A stretch of DNA of 64,000 nucleotides from Bythopirellula sp041737835. Lineage in GTDB: Bacteria; Planctomycetota; Planctomycetia; Pirellulales; Lacipirellulaceae. The stretch lies in assembly GCA_041737835.1 (NCBI GenBank), contig JBGSQY010000040.1; one strand, given 5' to 3'. A model generated the notes under the pieces. That model was not told the origin of the DNA. It was given only the letters and a program-made list of their open reading frames with translations, and made no database searches. The position numbers were made by a program, and so were the translations under genes. Within the stretch, counting starts at the first letter, position 1, and every line of letters starts with the position of its first letter. Of this stretch, positions 49,690 to 59,028 are shown one piece after another.

Positions 49690-50933
49690 CTTTTCGGAAC
49701 CAAGATCGAGCGTTCGGAGCCGTTGGTGGGAACGCCTTGCCAGCCGCTGACGCTGGGTGTCTGTGGCGCAACGCTTGATGAATCGTTGAGTCCTTCCACG
49801 GCGTTCGCGCGTTGCACTTCGGTGTCGAACGTGCTTGCCGGGGAACTGCCTGTGCGGATCAGCATCGCCACGAGACGGTCCGTATCGAGTGTGCCGGGGG
49901 TGGCGACTTCGGTATAGCGGACGATGCCGAGGTTGTATTCCTTGACCGCGCCGACAAACATCCGCCGCCGGGCGGAGAACAGTTCAAAGGCCATCAACAG
50001 ATCGCTGCCATCGGATTGCGGGCTGCGGGCATCGCTCACCTGAAACATCCACTTGCGGGCATCGGCGATTTCGAGCGTGCGCGTCGATAAGTCGGTATAA
50101 GCCCGCGGCAAGAGTTCATTCAGCTGCTGAGCAAGCTGCGAAGGGCGATTCTGGAAAATTTCGGCATAGCGGGTTTCGTAGGCATCGGAAAAAGGGGCAT
50201 CGCTTGGCAACGGCATGAAGCCGAAGGTCACATTTCCCATCATCGCGGCCAAATTTTCTTGAGCCACGCGGGCTCGGTCGCGAGCAAGTTGCACACGGTT
50301 TTCGGCGGTCTGTTTGGCAAGCTCCCATTCAGGGCCCGGTTGTGTGATCGCCTGTTCGAGCGCCACGAGCTTGGTGCGGTCGTCGAGCGCAAGGTAATAA
50401 TTCGCGATGGCTTGAGACAACTCCCAGTAGGCGATCACGCGCTGCGTTTGCTCGTTGCGTGAGAGTGAATTATTCACCGCTTGGGCCAAGGTAATGGGCG
50501 TGCCCTTGAGTTGTTCCCCCAACGGGGGCTCCAAAAAACTCGCGAGCAGCTTGGCGGGGTCGGTTTCGCTGGAGGGTGGTGCCGTCTCTGTTGTGGCGGG
50601 AGTCCGCGGAGGCTGCGTGGCGGGTGGGGTGGTGGCTCCAAAAGCAGGAGCGCTGCTTCCGGGAGTTGTGGTCGGAGAATCGATGACAGGGGACTCTTCG
50701 GAACTGAGCGGATTGGAATCGGGAGGTGTCGATAGTGGCTGGGCCGTGGCATCGATCTCGTCGAACAGATTGCTCGTGACATCGGTCGAATCGTCAGCAG
50801 GTGCATCGCTCGGGGGAGTTTCGGTCGTGGCCTCCGCAGGGGTTTCCTCGGCGGGCGGTGGGGACAAATCGGGATAGCGATCGCCGATTTGGGCAGCCAG
50901 AAACACAACCAATAGCATGAGCGTGGATTGCAT
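49686..50933 (-). CDS. Hypothetical secreted protein with Pro/Thr/Ser-rich region
   Basis: A 415-residue protein from ATG 50933, with a short signal peptide (MQSTLMLLVVFLAAQ). Residues 20-130 are a low-complexity Pro, Ser, Thr, Glu linker. The rest is helical and Ala/Gln-rich, containing VAYWELSQAIANYYLALDD-type helices and REN/QLARDRARVAQENLAAMMG, a pattern that recalls TolC-type outer-membrane factor helices. I cannot name the family with confidence. The frame to 51071 adds 46 residues lacking a signal and is rejected. It lies downstream of the kinase at 51124 on the same strand. Confidence 0.75.
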   Translation of the reverse strand: MQSTLMLLVVFLAAQIGDRYPDLSPPPAEETPAEATTETPPSDAPADDSTDVTSNLFDEIDATAQPLSTPPDSNPLSSEESPVIDSPTTTPGSSAPAFGATTPPATQPPRTPATTETAPPSSETDPAKLLASFLEPPLGEQLKGTPITLAQAVNNSLSRNEQTQRVIAYWELSQAIANYYLALDDRTKLVALEQAITQPGPEWELAKQTAENRVQLARDRARVAQENLAAMMGNVTFGFMPLPSDAPFSDAYETRYAEIFQNRPSQLAQQLNELLPRAYTDLSTRTLEIADARKWMFQVSDARSPQSDGSDLLMAFELFSARRRMFVGAVKEYNLGIVRYTEVATPGTLDTDRLVAMLIRTGSSPASTFDTEVQRANAVEGLNDSSSVAPQTPSVSGWQGVPTNGSERSILVPKS

Positions 50934-51123
50934 CGCTTGAAACTCCTGTGGCGATTTAGGCAAGATTCGCGGCGGGCCGATTTGCAGACAGGGCATCCCT
51001 GCCAAGGGAAGTCTAGCTTGCCATGAGGGGTGGGAAACGTCAATCCTCGGCCAGCGAGCCGGGGCGTCCACGCCCCCGAAATATGCGGATTCTGCGGGCT
51101 CGGGACGAGCCGGCTCGCGAATA

Positions 51124-52230
51124 TCAGTCCAATTCTTCGAGCCAGACGCGGAGCTCGTTTTCGTATTCGCTGGCCAAATCGCCGATCACGAGGGTACGCT
51201 GGAACTCGGCCAACCCGCCGCTGCCGGTGTCGGCATCTTCGGCACTGCCAAACCGCAACACGGGATCGGGGGAAGTGAGCCGCCGGCAAATGCTCATAAG
51301 CAAATCGCTGTCGGCCACGTCCTCGGGCAAGATGCGCTCAAGTCGTTGCGGCAGAGTCCACTTGGCTTCGAGCAGTTCGCCCAAATTGCGTAAGCCAGCA
51401 AACAGCGGCCGACCTGCCAAAACCTCGATCAACACATAACCGAGGCTCGCCAAGTCAGCGCGCGGTGTGAATTCGTTCCGCTCGAGCATTTCGGGCGCAG
51501 CATATTGCGGCGTGCAGGTGCGCTGCTCGGGCATGTTGTCGAGCTGTAACGCGGAACCGATGTCCACGATCTTCGGATGGCCCGTGCGCTTGACCATGAT
51601 GTTCGACGGCTTCAAGTCGCCGTGGACAATTCGCTCGCGGTGCAGTGCGGCCAAGGCGGCGAGGCAGGCACGAATAATCGCAACCGCCACGCCCGGTTTC
51701 AAGCGGGGCCGCACGGGGCCAGCGGTGACGATCACGTCGTTAATATATTTCCAACGGCGATTGCTCACACGTTGTTGCACGCGGGAAAACATTGCGGGGG
51801 TGAGCAAATTGTCGAGGTCGTAGCCGTCGACCCATTCCATTTCCATTACGCGAATGCGGCGGCGTTCGGTGAAATTCTGAACGTCGAGCAAGTTGTCGTG
51901 CTGAATCTTGGCAACGCAGCTCGCGACTTGTGCGATTCGTTCCATCGCTAGGTCGTAACTTTGCTGGCAGGAAAAACGCTCCGGCGAAAAAACTTTCAAC
52001 GCGACAGGGAGCGTAAAACCGTCGGAGCCGCGTCGGTCGGTGAGATACACCACGCCTTGGCCACCCGTTCCCAGCAACCTACGAAAGCGCAAATGCTCTG
52101 TCCAACCGATGTATTGCGTGTTGAGCAGATGCTCGTAGCGCTGATACAGCTCGTTGGGACAGCGGCGGGATTGCTCGCCATCGAAAGTGATCGTCCGCGT
52201 TCCTTGCAGGATCGTTGTCGAAGGATTCAT
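51124..52230 (-). CDS. Serine/threonine protein kinase, soluble
   Basis: A 368-residue kinase with no membrane segment. It has GTGGQGVVYLTD, the catalytic lysine VALKVF (K79), HGDLKPSN (203-210, Asp205) in place of HRDLKPxN, and DIG (223-225) in place of DFG. HGD and DxG variants occur in active bacterial kinases. Residues 135-185 hold an insertion between the lobes (QQRVSNRRWKYINDVIV). The C-terminal part, about 300-368, has EDADTGSGGLAEF. Its target is unknown; the convergent or neighbouring secreted protein gives no hint. Confidence 0.87.
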   Translation of the reverse strand: MNPSTTILQGTRTITFDGEQSRRCPNELYQRYEHLLNTQYIGWTEHLRFRRLLGTGGQGVVYLTDRRGSDGFTLPVALKVFSPERFSCQQSYDLAMERIAQVASCVAKIQHDNLLDVQNFTERRRIRVMEMEWVDGYDLDNLLTPAMFSRVQQRVSNRRWKYINDVIVTAGPVRPRLKPGVAVAIIRACLAALAALHRERIVHGDLKPSNIMVKRTGHPKIVDIGSALQLDNMPEQRTCTPQYAAPEMLERNEFTPRADLASLGYVLIEVLAGRPLFAGLRNLGELLEAKWTLPQRLERILPEDVADSDLLMSICRRLTSPDPVLRFGSAEDADTGSGGLAEFQRTLVIGDLASEYENELRVWLEELD

Positions 52231-52549
52231 CCGTTACCTGGGTGCATGGGATAGGAGAGTCGAGAGCTCAAGATGTGCATCAAATAAGTCATGCCGACCA
52301 GGGGGCGGGCAAGGTTGGTTGCTAACTGCCAGGCCAAAACCGATAGATTCGAGGCCCGATAATTTATCTTAGTCAGGATCAGAGGCGAAGAAAATGATAC
52401 TGCGCGCGTTTGCGGAGAGTCCAGATCGCAAATTTGGCCACATTTTCAGCGAAAACATGCGGGTTGTACGATTTTCAGACAGTTCACGGGGAAACAGGAT
52501 CGTGCCCGTGCCTGGGAAAGCCGAGGTGCTTGACTACGCGGTTGAAGAG
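52231..52549. other. 319-base intergenic region
   Basis: Only a fragment of the GAGTCGAGAGC repeat (52254-52271) was recognised. No further coding or regulatory signal could be supported. Confidence 0.4.
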
Positions 52550-54649
52550 CTACCCCGCCAGGGCGAACTCCAGCCCGAACTGATTTTGGAGCAGGACGAG
52601 GTCCAAGGCATCGACCTCAAGATCGCCGTTGAAGTCTCCGGCTAGATTCTGATTCGCTTCGTAATCGTCCCAAAGCTCTTCGTCGAGCGCGTCCACGCGG
52701 CCGTCGTTGTTCAGGTCGGTGAGAAAATCTATCGACACGATGAGCGTCTCGAAAAAGTTGTTGATCACGTCGCCGAAGTCGGAATTGTTGATAACTCCAT
52801 CGCCGTTGAAATCGCCTTCGATCCATGTGCCCGTATCGAAAAAGTGATTGATGACGGCGCCGAAATCCGTGTTGTTGACCACTAAATTCTGATCTGCATC
52901 GCCCGGATAGAGCGTAAACAGAAAATTAAAATCTCCACCCGCCGTGCCGTTGCCCGAGGGGAACGTGCTGATCGCCGCGTCGGTGAAGATCGTTGTGGTC
53001 GTGGGGACGAACATGCGGGCTGGGTTGGTCCATTCGCCGTCGAGAGCGTTGTTGTCGGCGTCGACAATCGTGTCCGCTAGCGACAGCAGATAGTAGTCCC
53101 CCTTGCGGTTGGCGGGGACCAACGGCGTGGCGAACTCCCAGGTCGCGGTGAAGTCATTCGTGGCGTCGGGCGCGGTAAACGTCGCAGCGGCCACGTCGGG
53201 GGCATGCCCGCGCAAGACTCCGACCAAGCGCAGATCGCTCTTTGCGACGGTCACCGCTTCGCTGAACTGGATTTGAAGGATCGTGGGATCGCCCACGGGA
53301 ACGGTCATCAGCTGCCCGCCGTCGCCGTCCACGGTGTTGAAATGATACTCGGTGGGGGTGCCGTCGGTTTCTTTGAGAATGACGTTCAAAACGCTGGGAG
53401 GGAGCAAGCGATTGGCCATCGCAAAGACATCGAGACGCGAGTACCAGGCGTTGGTCGGTGTGACGTTATTGTCTTCGTCATCGCCGTCGTAGATCGCAAC
53501 GCCAGTTTCTTGGAAGAGCTCGATAAGATCTTCGCGGTTGAGGCGGCTGCCGGTAGCGTAAACATTCATCTGTTGGGCTATTGCTATAGCTGCCGCGACG
53601 TGTGGCGCAGCCATGCTGGTGCCATGTGCATCATAGTAGATGCCTGACAGGCCGCTACTATTAATGAAAGCCCCAGGTGCAAATATATGAACTAAATCTT
53701 CATGACGCTGAGAGAAGCCAGCGATCCGATCAGGAGCAACTCTGTACTCCTTCGCACCACCAACATCTACGCCTCCAGGATAAAATGGGACTTGAGCTAC
53801 AAAGGTTGTATCCCATGTCGCTCCAACTGAAATCGCACTAGCATCTGCTGCAGGATAAGATACACCGGGTCCACTAACACTTGGAGGTGCAGGTTGTTGT
53901 TGAACATCATGAAATTGTGCATAAGAGTTTCCTGCTGCCACTGAAATGCCAATGTTCATTGAACTTATGGCTACCATTTCATCGGCGAAGCCGTAGGGAT
54001 TGACCTGAGTATTATAGTTTTTCCCATCGACAATCGACATATTCACAGCAGCAATATTATAAGTTGATGCGTTTGCGAAAACCCACTGCAAAGCCGCTTG
54101 AACATCGTTAAAATCTCCCGTGCCATCATCACCAAACACCTTAAGAATGATAAGACTCGCTCCTGGCGCGGCACCGGCTACAATTCCCGCCACATGGGTG
54201 CCATGCCCATACGCGAAGTATGAATTGTGTGTATCCGATGCGTCAGCATCATTTTCCGCAAAGTCATATTGATAAACGATCCGGTCTGCGATCCCGTTAG
54301 TGGCGGGGCCAAAAATTGGATGGTCCAAATCGGCCCCTGAGTCTAAGATGGCAATTGAGTAGCCTGTTCCATCAAAACGTGAATAACTCGAATTCTCGTA
54401 GTACGCATCCACACCAATCAACGGATAGGATTCAGCGCGGGCAGGGTACATGGGGGCATTTGTGGTCGCGGTTGTGATTTGGCTTGCTAGTTGTTGAACC
54501 ACAGGAATCTGATCCTGTGATAACCAGGATGGCAGATTGAATTCTTCGCCGAGCATCGTAGCGGTTGCCGACAGCATTGATCGATCTTCAAGACGCTCAA
54601 TGCGCAAAATTCGAGAGAAAGATGTTTTCTTTGGGCCAAATCCGTTCAT
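52550..54649 (-). CDS. Secreted S8 (subtilisin-type) protease with dockerin-like repeats
   Basis: A 699-residue protein. It opens with a planctomycete surface-protein N-terminus (RILRIERLEDRSMLSA). The subtilase triad is complete: Asp103 in ILDSGADLDHP, His149 in YGHGTHVAG and Ser345 in AHGTSMAAPHVAA, with oxyanion Asn241. The C-terminal quarter has four calcium-binding dockerin-type EF loops (DADQNLVVNNTDF, DFNGDGVINNSDF, DLNNDGRVDALDE, DFNGDLEVDALDL). The ATG overlaps the upstream stop (ATGA). Base composition shifts along the gene: the protease half (from about 53600) is more AT-rich than the dockerin half, as if assembled from two sources. Confidence 0.92.
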   Translation of the reverse strand: MNGFGPKKTSFSRILRIERLEDRSMLSATATMLGEEFNLPSWLSQDQIPVVQQLASQITTATTNAPMYPARAESYPLIGVDAYYENSSYSRFDGTGYSIAILDSGADLDHPIFGPATNGIADRIVYQYDFAENDADASDTHNSYFAYGHGTHVAGIVAGAAPGASLIILKVFGDDGTGDFNDVQAALQWVFANASTYNIAAVNMSIVDGKNYNTQVNPYGFADEMVAISSMNIGISVAAGNSYAQFHDVQQQPAPPSVSGPGVSYPAADASAISVGATWDTTFVAQVPFYPGGVDVGGAKEYRVAPDRIAGFSQRHEDLVHIFAPGAFINSSGLSGIYYDAHGTSMAAPHVAAAIAIAQQMNVYATGSRLNREDLIELFQETGVAIYDGDDEDNNVTPTNAWYSRLDVFAMANRLLPPSVLNVILKETDGTPTEYHFNTVDGDGGQLMTVPVGDPTILQIQFSEAVTVAKSDLRLVGVLRGHAPDVAAATFTAPDATNDFTATWEFATPLVPANRKGDYYLLSLADTIVDADNNALDGEWTNPARMFVPTTTTIFTDAAISTFPSGNGTAGGDFNFLFTLYPGDADQNLVVNNTDFGAVINHFFDTGTWIEGDFNGDGVINNSDFGDVINNFFETLIVSIDFLTDLNNDGRVDALDEELWDDYEANQNLAGDFNGDLEVDALDLVLLQNQFGLEFALAG

Positions 54650-55389
54650 GACAAAATTCTCCGGCTGCAAGAACGATGCGCAAATAAAGGCCCCAGAAAT
54701 GTGAGCAGCAATATCCCACTCGGTTCTGGGATGAATTTGCCATACTGTAAGTGGTCAAATGTCAGCGCAATGTGGGGCACCCCTTCAAACGACCGTCGAT
54801 ACTGCTGGACCTTGATCGAAAAAATTCCTAGTGGATTCAGAAAGCCCATAAATATGTCGTCGTTCGGATCGAATGATTGTGAAATGATTCCTTCGATGTC
54901 AAAGGTGGTCGTTTCATACTGACCTGTCTCGAATTCATAGGCTTCAACGGTAATTTGTCCTGCGGCTCCATTACTACCAGTCATCACAATGCCAACGGCA
55001 GTAGGAAAATTACCTGAAGGCATAAGATCAAAGGTCCATAATGCTTCCACCGTGCACGAGTTGCCAATACAGGCACCAAGACCGGAAGCTCGAACAGAAT
55101 GACCTCCAACATCAAGGCCATCTACTATTCCATCATCTGCATCAACAGAGTTTCCTAATATCGGATCAGTCGAGCTTGGATAGCCGGGAGAGAAAAGCAA
55201 ACCTGGACTCAGCACATCGTCTTCAAAGTCCTCCAAAAAGAACGTCGTGCCGAGACCACTCATATTGAACGGGCTATCCGCCGCGCTGCGGTATGGCGTT
55301 GGTCCTAAGAACGTGAAAGCAGCGTACGAAACGCTGCTTCTCGTCGTTAAAAGTAGCCCCAAGCACAGAATGAATCGAACAACGTTCAT
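54646..55389 (-). CDS. PEP-CTERM protein, tandem paralog 1
   Basis: A 247-residue secreted protein. ATG 55389 follows AGGAG. The signal peptide (VVRFILCLGLLL) ends near SYA. The mature part begins FTFLGPTPYRSAADSPFN and has an acidic DVDADDGIVDGLD-like loop (NSVDADDGIVDGLDVGG). The C-terminus IPEPSGILLLTFLGPLFAHR is a PEP-CTERM sorting signal: PEP motif, hydrophobic helix and basic end, expected to be processed by an exosortase. It is followed by the S8 protease with a 4-base overlap. Confidence 0.87.
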   Translation of the reverse strand: MNVVRFILCLGLLLTTRSSVSYAAFTFLGPTPYRSAADSPFNMSGLGTTFFLEDFEDDVLSPGLLFSPGYPSSTDPILGNSVDADDGIVDGLDVGGHSVRASGLGACIGNSCTVEALWTFDLMPSGNFPTAVGIVMTGSNGAAGQITVEAYEFETGQYETTTFDIEGIISQSFDPNDDIFMGFLNPLGIFSIKVQQYRRSFEGVPHIALTFDHLQYGKFIPEPSGILLLTFLGPLFAHRSCSRRILS

Positions 55390-55413
55390 GAGAATCTCCT
55401 CATTCACGAAAAA

Positions 55414-56133
55414 TTAGGCCCAGCAATACCCACGTCCAGGGTAACATGATAGAGCCAGAGAGGCTAGCAGAAAGGCACTGGGTTCGGGCACGTGCAAGCC
55501 GTACCGGAGATGATCGAAACTAGGATTTGAAGTTGTCGTCCCCGGTATAGGTCGTCTCAACTGTTCAAAAGTGACGGAGTACATTCCAAACGGGTTCGTG
55601 ATGCCAATGAACCAGTCATCACTGGCGTCAAAAGCTCGGGAGATAATTCCCTCGAAATCGAATGTCACAAACTCGTATCCATTCTCCCCAAAGCCAATAA
55701 CGGATACCGTACCTTGAGAGCCACTATTGGCAGTTAGAACAAAACCTATTGCTGTTGGATACTTACCAAATGCCGAATTATTGAAATTCCACTGCGTGTA
55801 CACAGTACAGTTCGGGCCACTACAGGCGTCCGGGGGAAAAGCCAAGACAGATTGACCTCCGGAATCAAGTCCATCAAGAACCCCATCATCGGCATCGACA
55901 GAATTATCTGATATAGGGAATATCGAACCAGGAAACCCGCTTTCGAGACCCGGCGTCAGCACATCGTCCTCAAAGTCCTCCAGAAAGAACGTCGTGCCAA
56001 GCCCGCTAAGATTGAACGGACTATCCGCCGCGCTGCGATAGGGAGTCGGACCAAGAAACGTGAAAGCAGCATGGGAGACGCTGCTGCCCGCTAATAGCAA
56101 TCCCAAGCAGAGAAGGAATCGAACAACGTTCAT
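55414..56133 (-). CDS. PEP-CTERM protein, tandem paralog 2
   Basis: A 239-residue paralog of the next gene downstream. It shares the signal peptide and the exact stretch FTFLGPTPYRSAADSPFN, then FFLEDFEDDVL and a VDADDGVLDGLDSGG loop. The C-terminus VPEPSAFLLASLALSC is a PEP-CTERM-like ending but with a degenerate, non-basic tail (YPGRGYCWA), so sorting may be weaker. The ATG at 56133 has a leader nearly identical to that of paralog 1, showing tandem duplication including control sequences. Confidence 0.85.
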   Translation of the reverse strand: MNVVRFLLCLGLLLAGSSVSHAAFTFLGPTPYRSAADSPFNLSGLGTTFFLEDFEDDVLTPGLESGFPGSIFPISDNSVDADDGVLDGLDSGGQSVLAFPPDACSGPNCTVYTQWNFNNSAFGKYPTAIGFVLTANSGSQGTVSVIGFGENGYEFVTFDFEGIISRAFDASDDWFIGITNPFGMYSVTFEQLRRPIPGTTTSNPSFDHLRYGLHVPEPSAFLLASLALSCYPGRGYCWA

Positions 56134-56236
56134 GAGACGGTCCTCATTCACAAAAAACTAGGCCTAGCATACCCACGTCCAAAATAACACACACAGCCAG
56201 CAAGGCTAGTAGAAAATTGCTGGGGTTTCGGCAGGC
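56134..56236 (-). pseudogene. Remnant of a third PEP-CTERM paralog (3' end)
   Basis: About 100 bases align with the 3' end of paralog 2 plus its downstream leader (for example TACCCACGTCCA, AGGCTAG, TTTCGG on the plus strand match 55427-55500 at corresponding places). Only the last 25-30 codons of a former gene remain and the frame is decayed. It abuts the truncated toxin gene. Confidence 0.7.
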
Positions 56237-56362
56237 CTAAAGTTCGGCCAAATCTATCGAGGTTGTGTATAGCCGGCAAGAATACTGACTGAAGTGATGA
56301 TGTAATCCCGCTGGCCTACGCATATGTGCAGAGCAGATATTCGTATCGAGAAGAAAGCTCAC
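56237..56362 (-). pseudogene. Truncated VapC-type PIN toxin
   Basis: From a GTG overlapping the antitoxin stop (GTGA), 41 codons read SFLLDTNICSAHMRRP, then LYTTSIDLAEL and a stop. FLLDTNICS is the start of a VapC PIN domain, with the first catalytic Asp, and SIxLAEL is the usual second helix. A full toxin has about 130 residues, so the later catalytic acids are gone. The break point coincides with the start of the PEP-CTERM remnant, suggesting deletion by recombination. Confidence 0.75.
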
Positions 56363-56607
56363 GACGGCTCGTCCCGAAAAGTTGCAGATTGGCGCATTTC
56401 CTCCAGTTGCTGCAGTACGTCATCCACTCCTTCAACATTGGCCCAAGCACCAGCCGTGCGCAAAAAAGCTTGCTCATCCTTCGTTGAGTTTTCTGTTTCC
56501 GTATTTGCCTGTGGAAGCATAACAACAACATTAGATTGTTCGGGAAGTTGAACCGGCTGTAACGGGTGAAAGACACCGTCTCGATAGATGGCTGGTATGC
56601 CGATCAT
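56359..56607 (-). CDS. DUF104/AF2212-like antitoxin
   Basis: An 82-residue protein from ATG 56607. It begins IGIPAIYRDGVFHPLQPVQL and PEQSNVVVMLP, the beta-barrel pattern of DUF104 antitoxins (AKA AF2212-like VapB). The helical C-terminus LQQLEEMRQSATFRDEP would wrap the toxin. Its partner downstream is truncated, so it is now an orphan antitoxin that may still regulate itself. A longer frame to 56685 adds 26 non-homologous residues. Confidence 0.82.
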   Translation of the reverse strand: MIGIPAIYRDGVFHPLQPVQLPEQSNVVVMLPQANTETENSTKDEQAFLRTAGAWANVEGVDDVLQQLEEMRQSATFRDEPS

Positions 56608-56696
56608 AGAAATTGTCTCCCGATTCAACGGAATGGACGAAATCGCCAACTTTATTGTCGCAGGTAAAGCATTCCGTGACAACAATAAACAGCGCC

Positions 56697-57674
56697 TTAA
56701 GGACTGAACAAAATCGCCCCGTGCTCGGGGAATCCCAACTGCTTATCCACGCGGTTGATGAGAGTTTCGCCAGCTTGCCAGCGGCGAGAGTTTTCCAAAA
56801 ACAAGCGTGTCATGTCGTCGATGCGACTTTTACGTTGGCCGCCGACGTGCGGGGTGATGATGAGGTTGGGAATCTCCCACAACGGACTATCCGTGGGGAG
56901 TGGCTCTTCTTCGGTGACATCGACCGCCGCGCCCCAGAGGTGGCCGGATGTGAGAACCTTGGCTAGATCGCTTTCAACGATCAACGGCCCGCGAGCCATG
57001 TTGACGATCACAGCTTCTTTGGGCAGTAGTCGCAACCGACGTTCGTCGATCATGCCGCGGGTGAAATCGTTGAGCGGGGCGGCGAGGATGAGAATATCGC
57101 AGCGCGGTAAAATCTCATCGAGCGCATCGGCGGGATGAAGTTCATCGACTTCAGTGGGTTTGTTCTCGGGATACCAATCGGTCGCGAGAATGGTTGTCTC
57201 GAACGGCTTGAGGACGCGGGCCAACACGCGGCCGTTGCCCCCCATGCCGACGATGCCGATGGTCGCGCCGTGCAGATCGCGGGTCGGGCGGCGGATAAAT
57301 TCCCGCGCATCTTTGGCGCGAAAAAACGTCGGCAGGTTACGAAGCATTCCGGCCAGCAGCGCCAGCGTGTGATCGGCCACCTGTTTGGCGAGTACGCCCG
57401 AAGCGCTTGTCACAGGGATTTCAGAATTAATGACCGACGGCACGAGGCAGTGATCCATCCCCGCGGCAGAAGATTGAATCCACTGGAGCTGCCCGGCAGC
57501 GACCACTTCATCCCATGGCACCGGCACTTTGGCGTGTCCACAATAGATGTCGGCCGTTGGAAGCTCCTCGGCGATGCGTTCCTGTCCCGCGTCGATAATT
57601 TCGCTGCCAGGCCAAGCCGTGCGAATTTGGGCGAGGTGGCGATCTTCTACCGGGTAGCAAAGGACAATACGCAT
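56697..57674 (-). CDS. D-2-hydroxyacid dehydrogenase
   Basis: A 325-residue NAD(P)-dependent dehydrogenase. It has the Rossmann motif GIVGMGGNGRVLARVL, the catalytic arginine region VNMARGPLIVESDL, Glu in VDVTEEEPL and His in ITPHVGG. The N-terminal domain (ATSGVLAKQVADHTLALLAGM) is typical of the family near GhrA/phosphoglycerate dehydrogenase relatives. The substrate is not determinable from motifs. It is transcribed alone, divergent from the DoxX gene. Confidence 0.93.
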   Translation of the reverse strand: MRIVLCYPVEDRHLAQIRTAWPGSEIIDAGQERIAEELPTADIYCGHAKVPVPWDEVVAAGQLQWIQSSAAGMDHCLVPSVINSEIPVTSASGVLAKQVADHTLALLAGMLRNLPTFFRAKDAREFIRRPTRDLHGATIGIVGMGGNGRVLARVLKPFETTILATDWYPENKPTEVDELHPADALDEILPRCDILILAAPLNDFTRGMIDERRLRLLPKEAVIVNMARGPLIVESDLAKVLTSGHLWGAAVDVTEEEPLPTDSPLWEIPNLIITPHVGGQRKSRIDDMTRLFLENSRRWQAGETLINRVDKQLGFPEHGAILFSP

Positions 57675-57888
57675 GGGAAAAATCGGGGTAAGTTGTCGAG
57701 TTTACGGAACTTTCGAGCCCGCCAGGCACTGGAGAATTCTGCAATTGTGGCCTAAAATGAGTTACTTAGGCATGTAAGAAAATCGTTCGTTATCTTGTCG
57801 CCAGCCGTCCTGCTTTTCAGATATCCCACCTAACACTCTATATCCATCCCTCCGTCATTCGACGGACCGCTGACCGAGGTTTCCGATT

Positions 57889-59028
57889 GTGAGCGAAAAC
57901 TCCACCGTTGAGAAGAACAGTTGTACGCCGACGGGCGTGAGTTGCTGCGTTTGGTCGGCGATTGTCGCGCTGGTGTTTCTGCGGCTGTGCATCGGCTGGC
58001 ACTTTTTCAGCGAAGGAATCAAGAAGGTCGAGCACGACACGAGCCGGGGTGAGTGGAAGATGGTCTTCTCGGCGGAAGGATTTTTGAACGGAGCCAAGGG
58101 GCCGCTGGCCCCATTTTTTCAGAACCAAGCCCCCACAACCCACAAGTGGCGCGACAACTTGGTGGTCGCCAAGCAGCTTGATCCTGCGAAGAGTGCTAAG
58201 CTCTCGGGCTGGGTGGCCAGCTACGTAAAGCGCCGGCAGGGGGAACTCAAGAACGGTAAGCCGACCGACGCCCAGTTCGCGGATTTTTCACCCGCGGCAA
58301 CATGGGGCGAGCAAATTCGCGCTGATTGGCAGGACACGCTCAAACGGTTCAAACAGATCAAATCGCTCAGCAAGGAACAACTCGAAAAGGCCGACGCAGC
58401 GTTCAAAAAGCACGAGCGTTATCTGGCCGATTTTTTGGCCGAAGAAGCCCTGGCCATTGAGGCCTATCAGCATGAAATCTGGCGGTTAGAAACAGCCAAA
58501 CAAACGCCCGCTTTCGACGAAGTGCCGTTTGAAATCGCCCGGGTGAGCGACCAGCAAGCCACGGTCGAGCGGACCCCCGGCAAGTGGGTGGCACAGGCAA
58601 AATCGCTCGATGAGGGTTTTGCCGACGAACTCCGCGGGATTTTGACCGTACCAGAACAGGACTCGCCGCTAGCTAACCAGGTTGACGCGGCGGTTGCCAA
58701 TCCCGAAGTGACGCGACTCAATCGCATGAACGTGCTGATCACGTGCGTCGTGACGGGGGTGGGCATTTGCTTGATGTTGGGACTTTTCACGCGCGTGGCC
58801 GCGGTGGTCGGCGCTTTATTTTTGTTGTCCGTGATGGCTTCGCAACCCCCGTGGGTCGCGGGAGCCAACGCGATGTTTTTCTACTATCAATTGGTCGAAT
58901 TCGCGGCCCTCATCTATCTCGCGGCCATCGGCGCGGGGCAGTGGGCGGGCCTCGACTTTATTATCCAGGGACTGTGGAGCAGACGCCAAGTCACTCCAAA
59001 AAGCAGTGCCCAGGGAGTTAACGCATGA
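57889..59028 (+). CDS. DoxX-family membrane protein with large insert
   Basis: A 379-residue protein starting at GTG 57889. A first membrane span (SAIVALVFLRLCIGWHFFSEGI) is followed by a roughly 250-residue soluble region rich in charged residues, with helices such as LKRFKQIKSLSKEQLEKADA. Three spans at the C-terminus (LITCVVTGVGICLMLGLF, VVGALFLLSVMA and the FYYQLVEFAALIYL helix) complete the DoxX fold. Planctomycetes often encode this enlarged type just before Gfo/Idh/MocA genes, as here with a 4-base overlap. The function is unknown. Confidence 0.88.
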   Translation: MSENSTVEKNSCTPTGVSCCVWSAIVALVFLRLCIGWHFFSEGIKKVEHDTSRGEWKMVFSAEGFLNGAKGPLAPFFQNQAPTTHKWRDNLVVAKQLDPAKSAKLSGWVASYVKRRQGELKNGKPTDAQFADFSPAATWGEQIRADWQDTLKRFKQIKSLSKEQLEKADAAFKKHERYLADFLAEEALAIEAYQHEIWRLETAKQTPAFDEVPFEIARVSDQQATVERTPGKWVAQAKSLDEGFADELRGILTVPEQDSPLANQVDAAVANPEVTRLNRMNVLITCVVTGVGICLMLGLFTRVAAVVGALFLLSVMASQPPWVAGANAMFFYYQLVEFAALIYLAAIGAGQWAGLDFIIQGLWSRRQVTPKSSAQGVNA

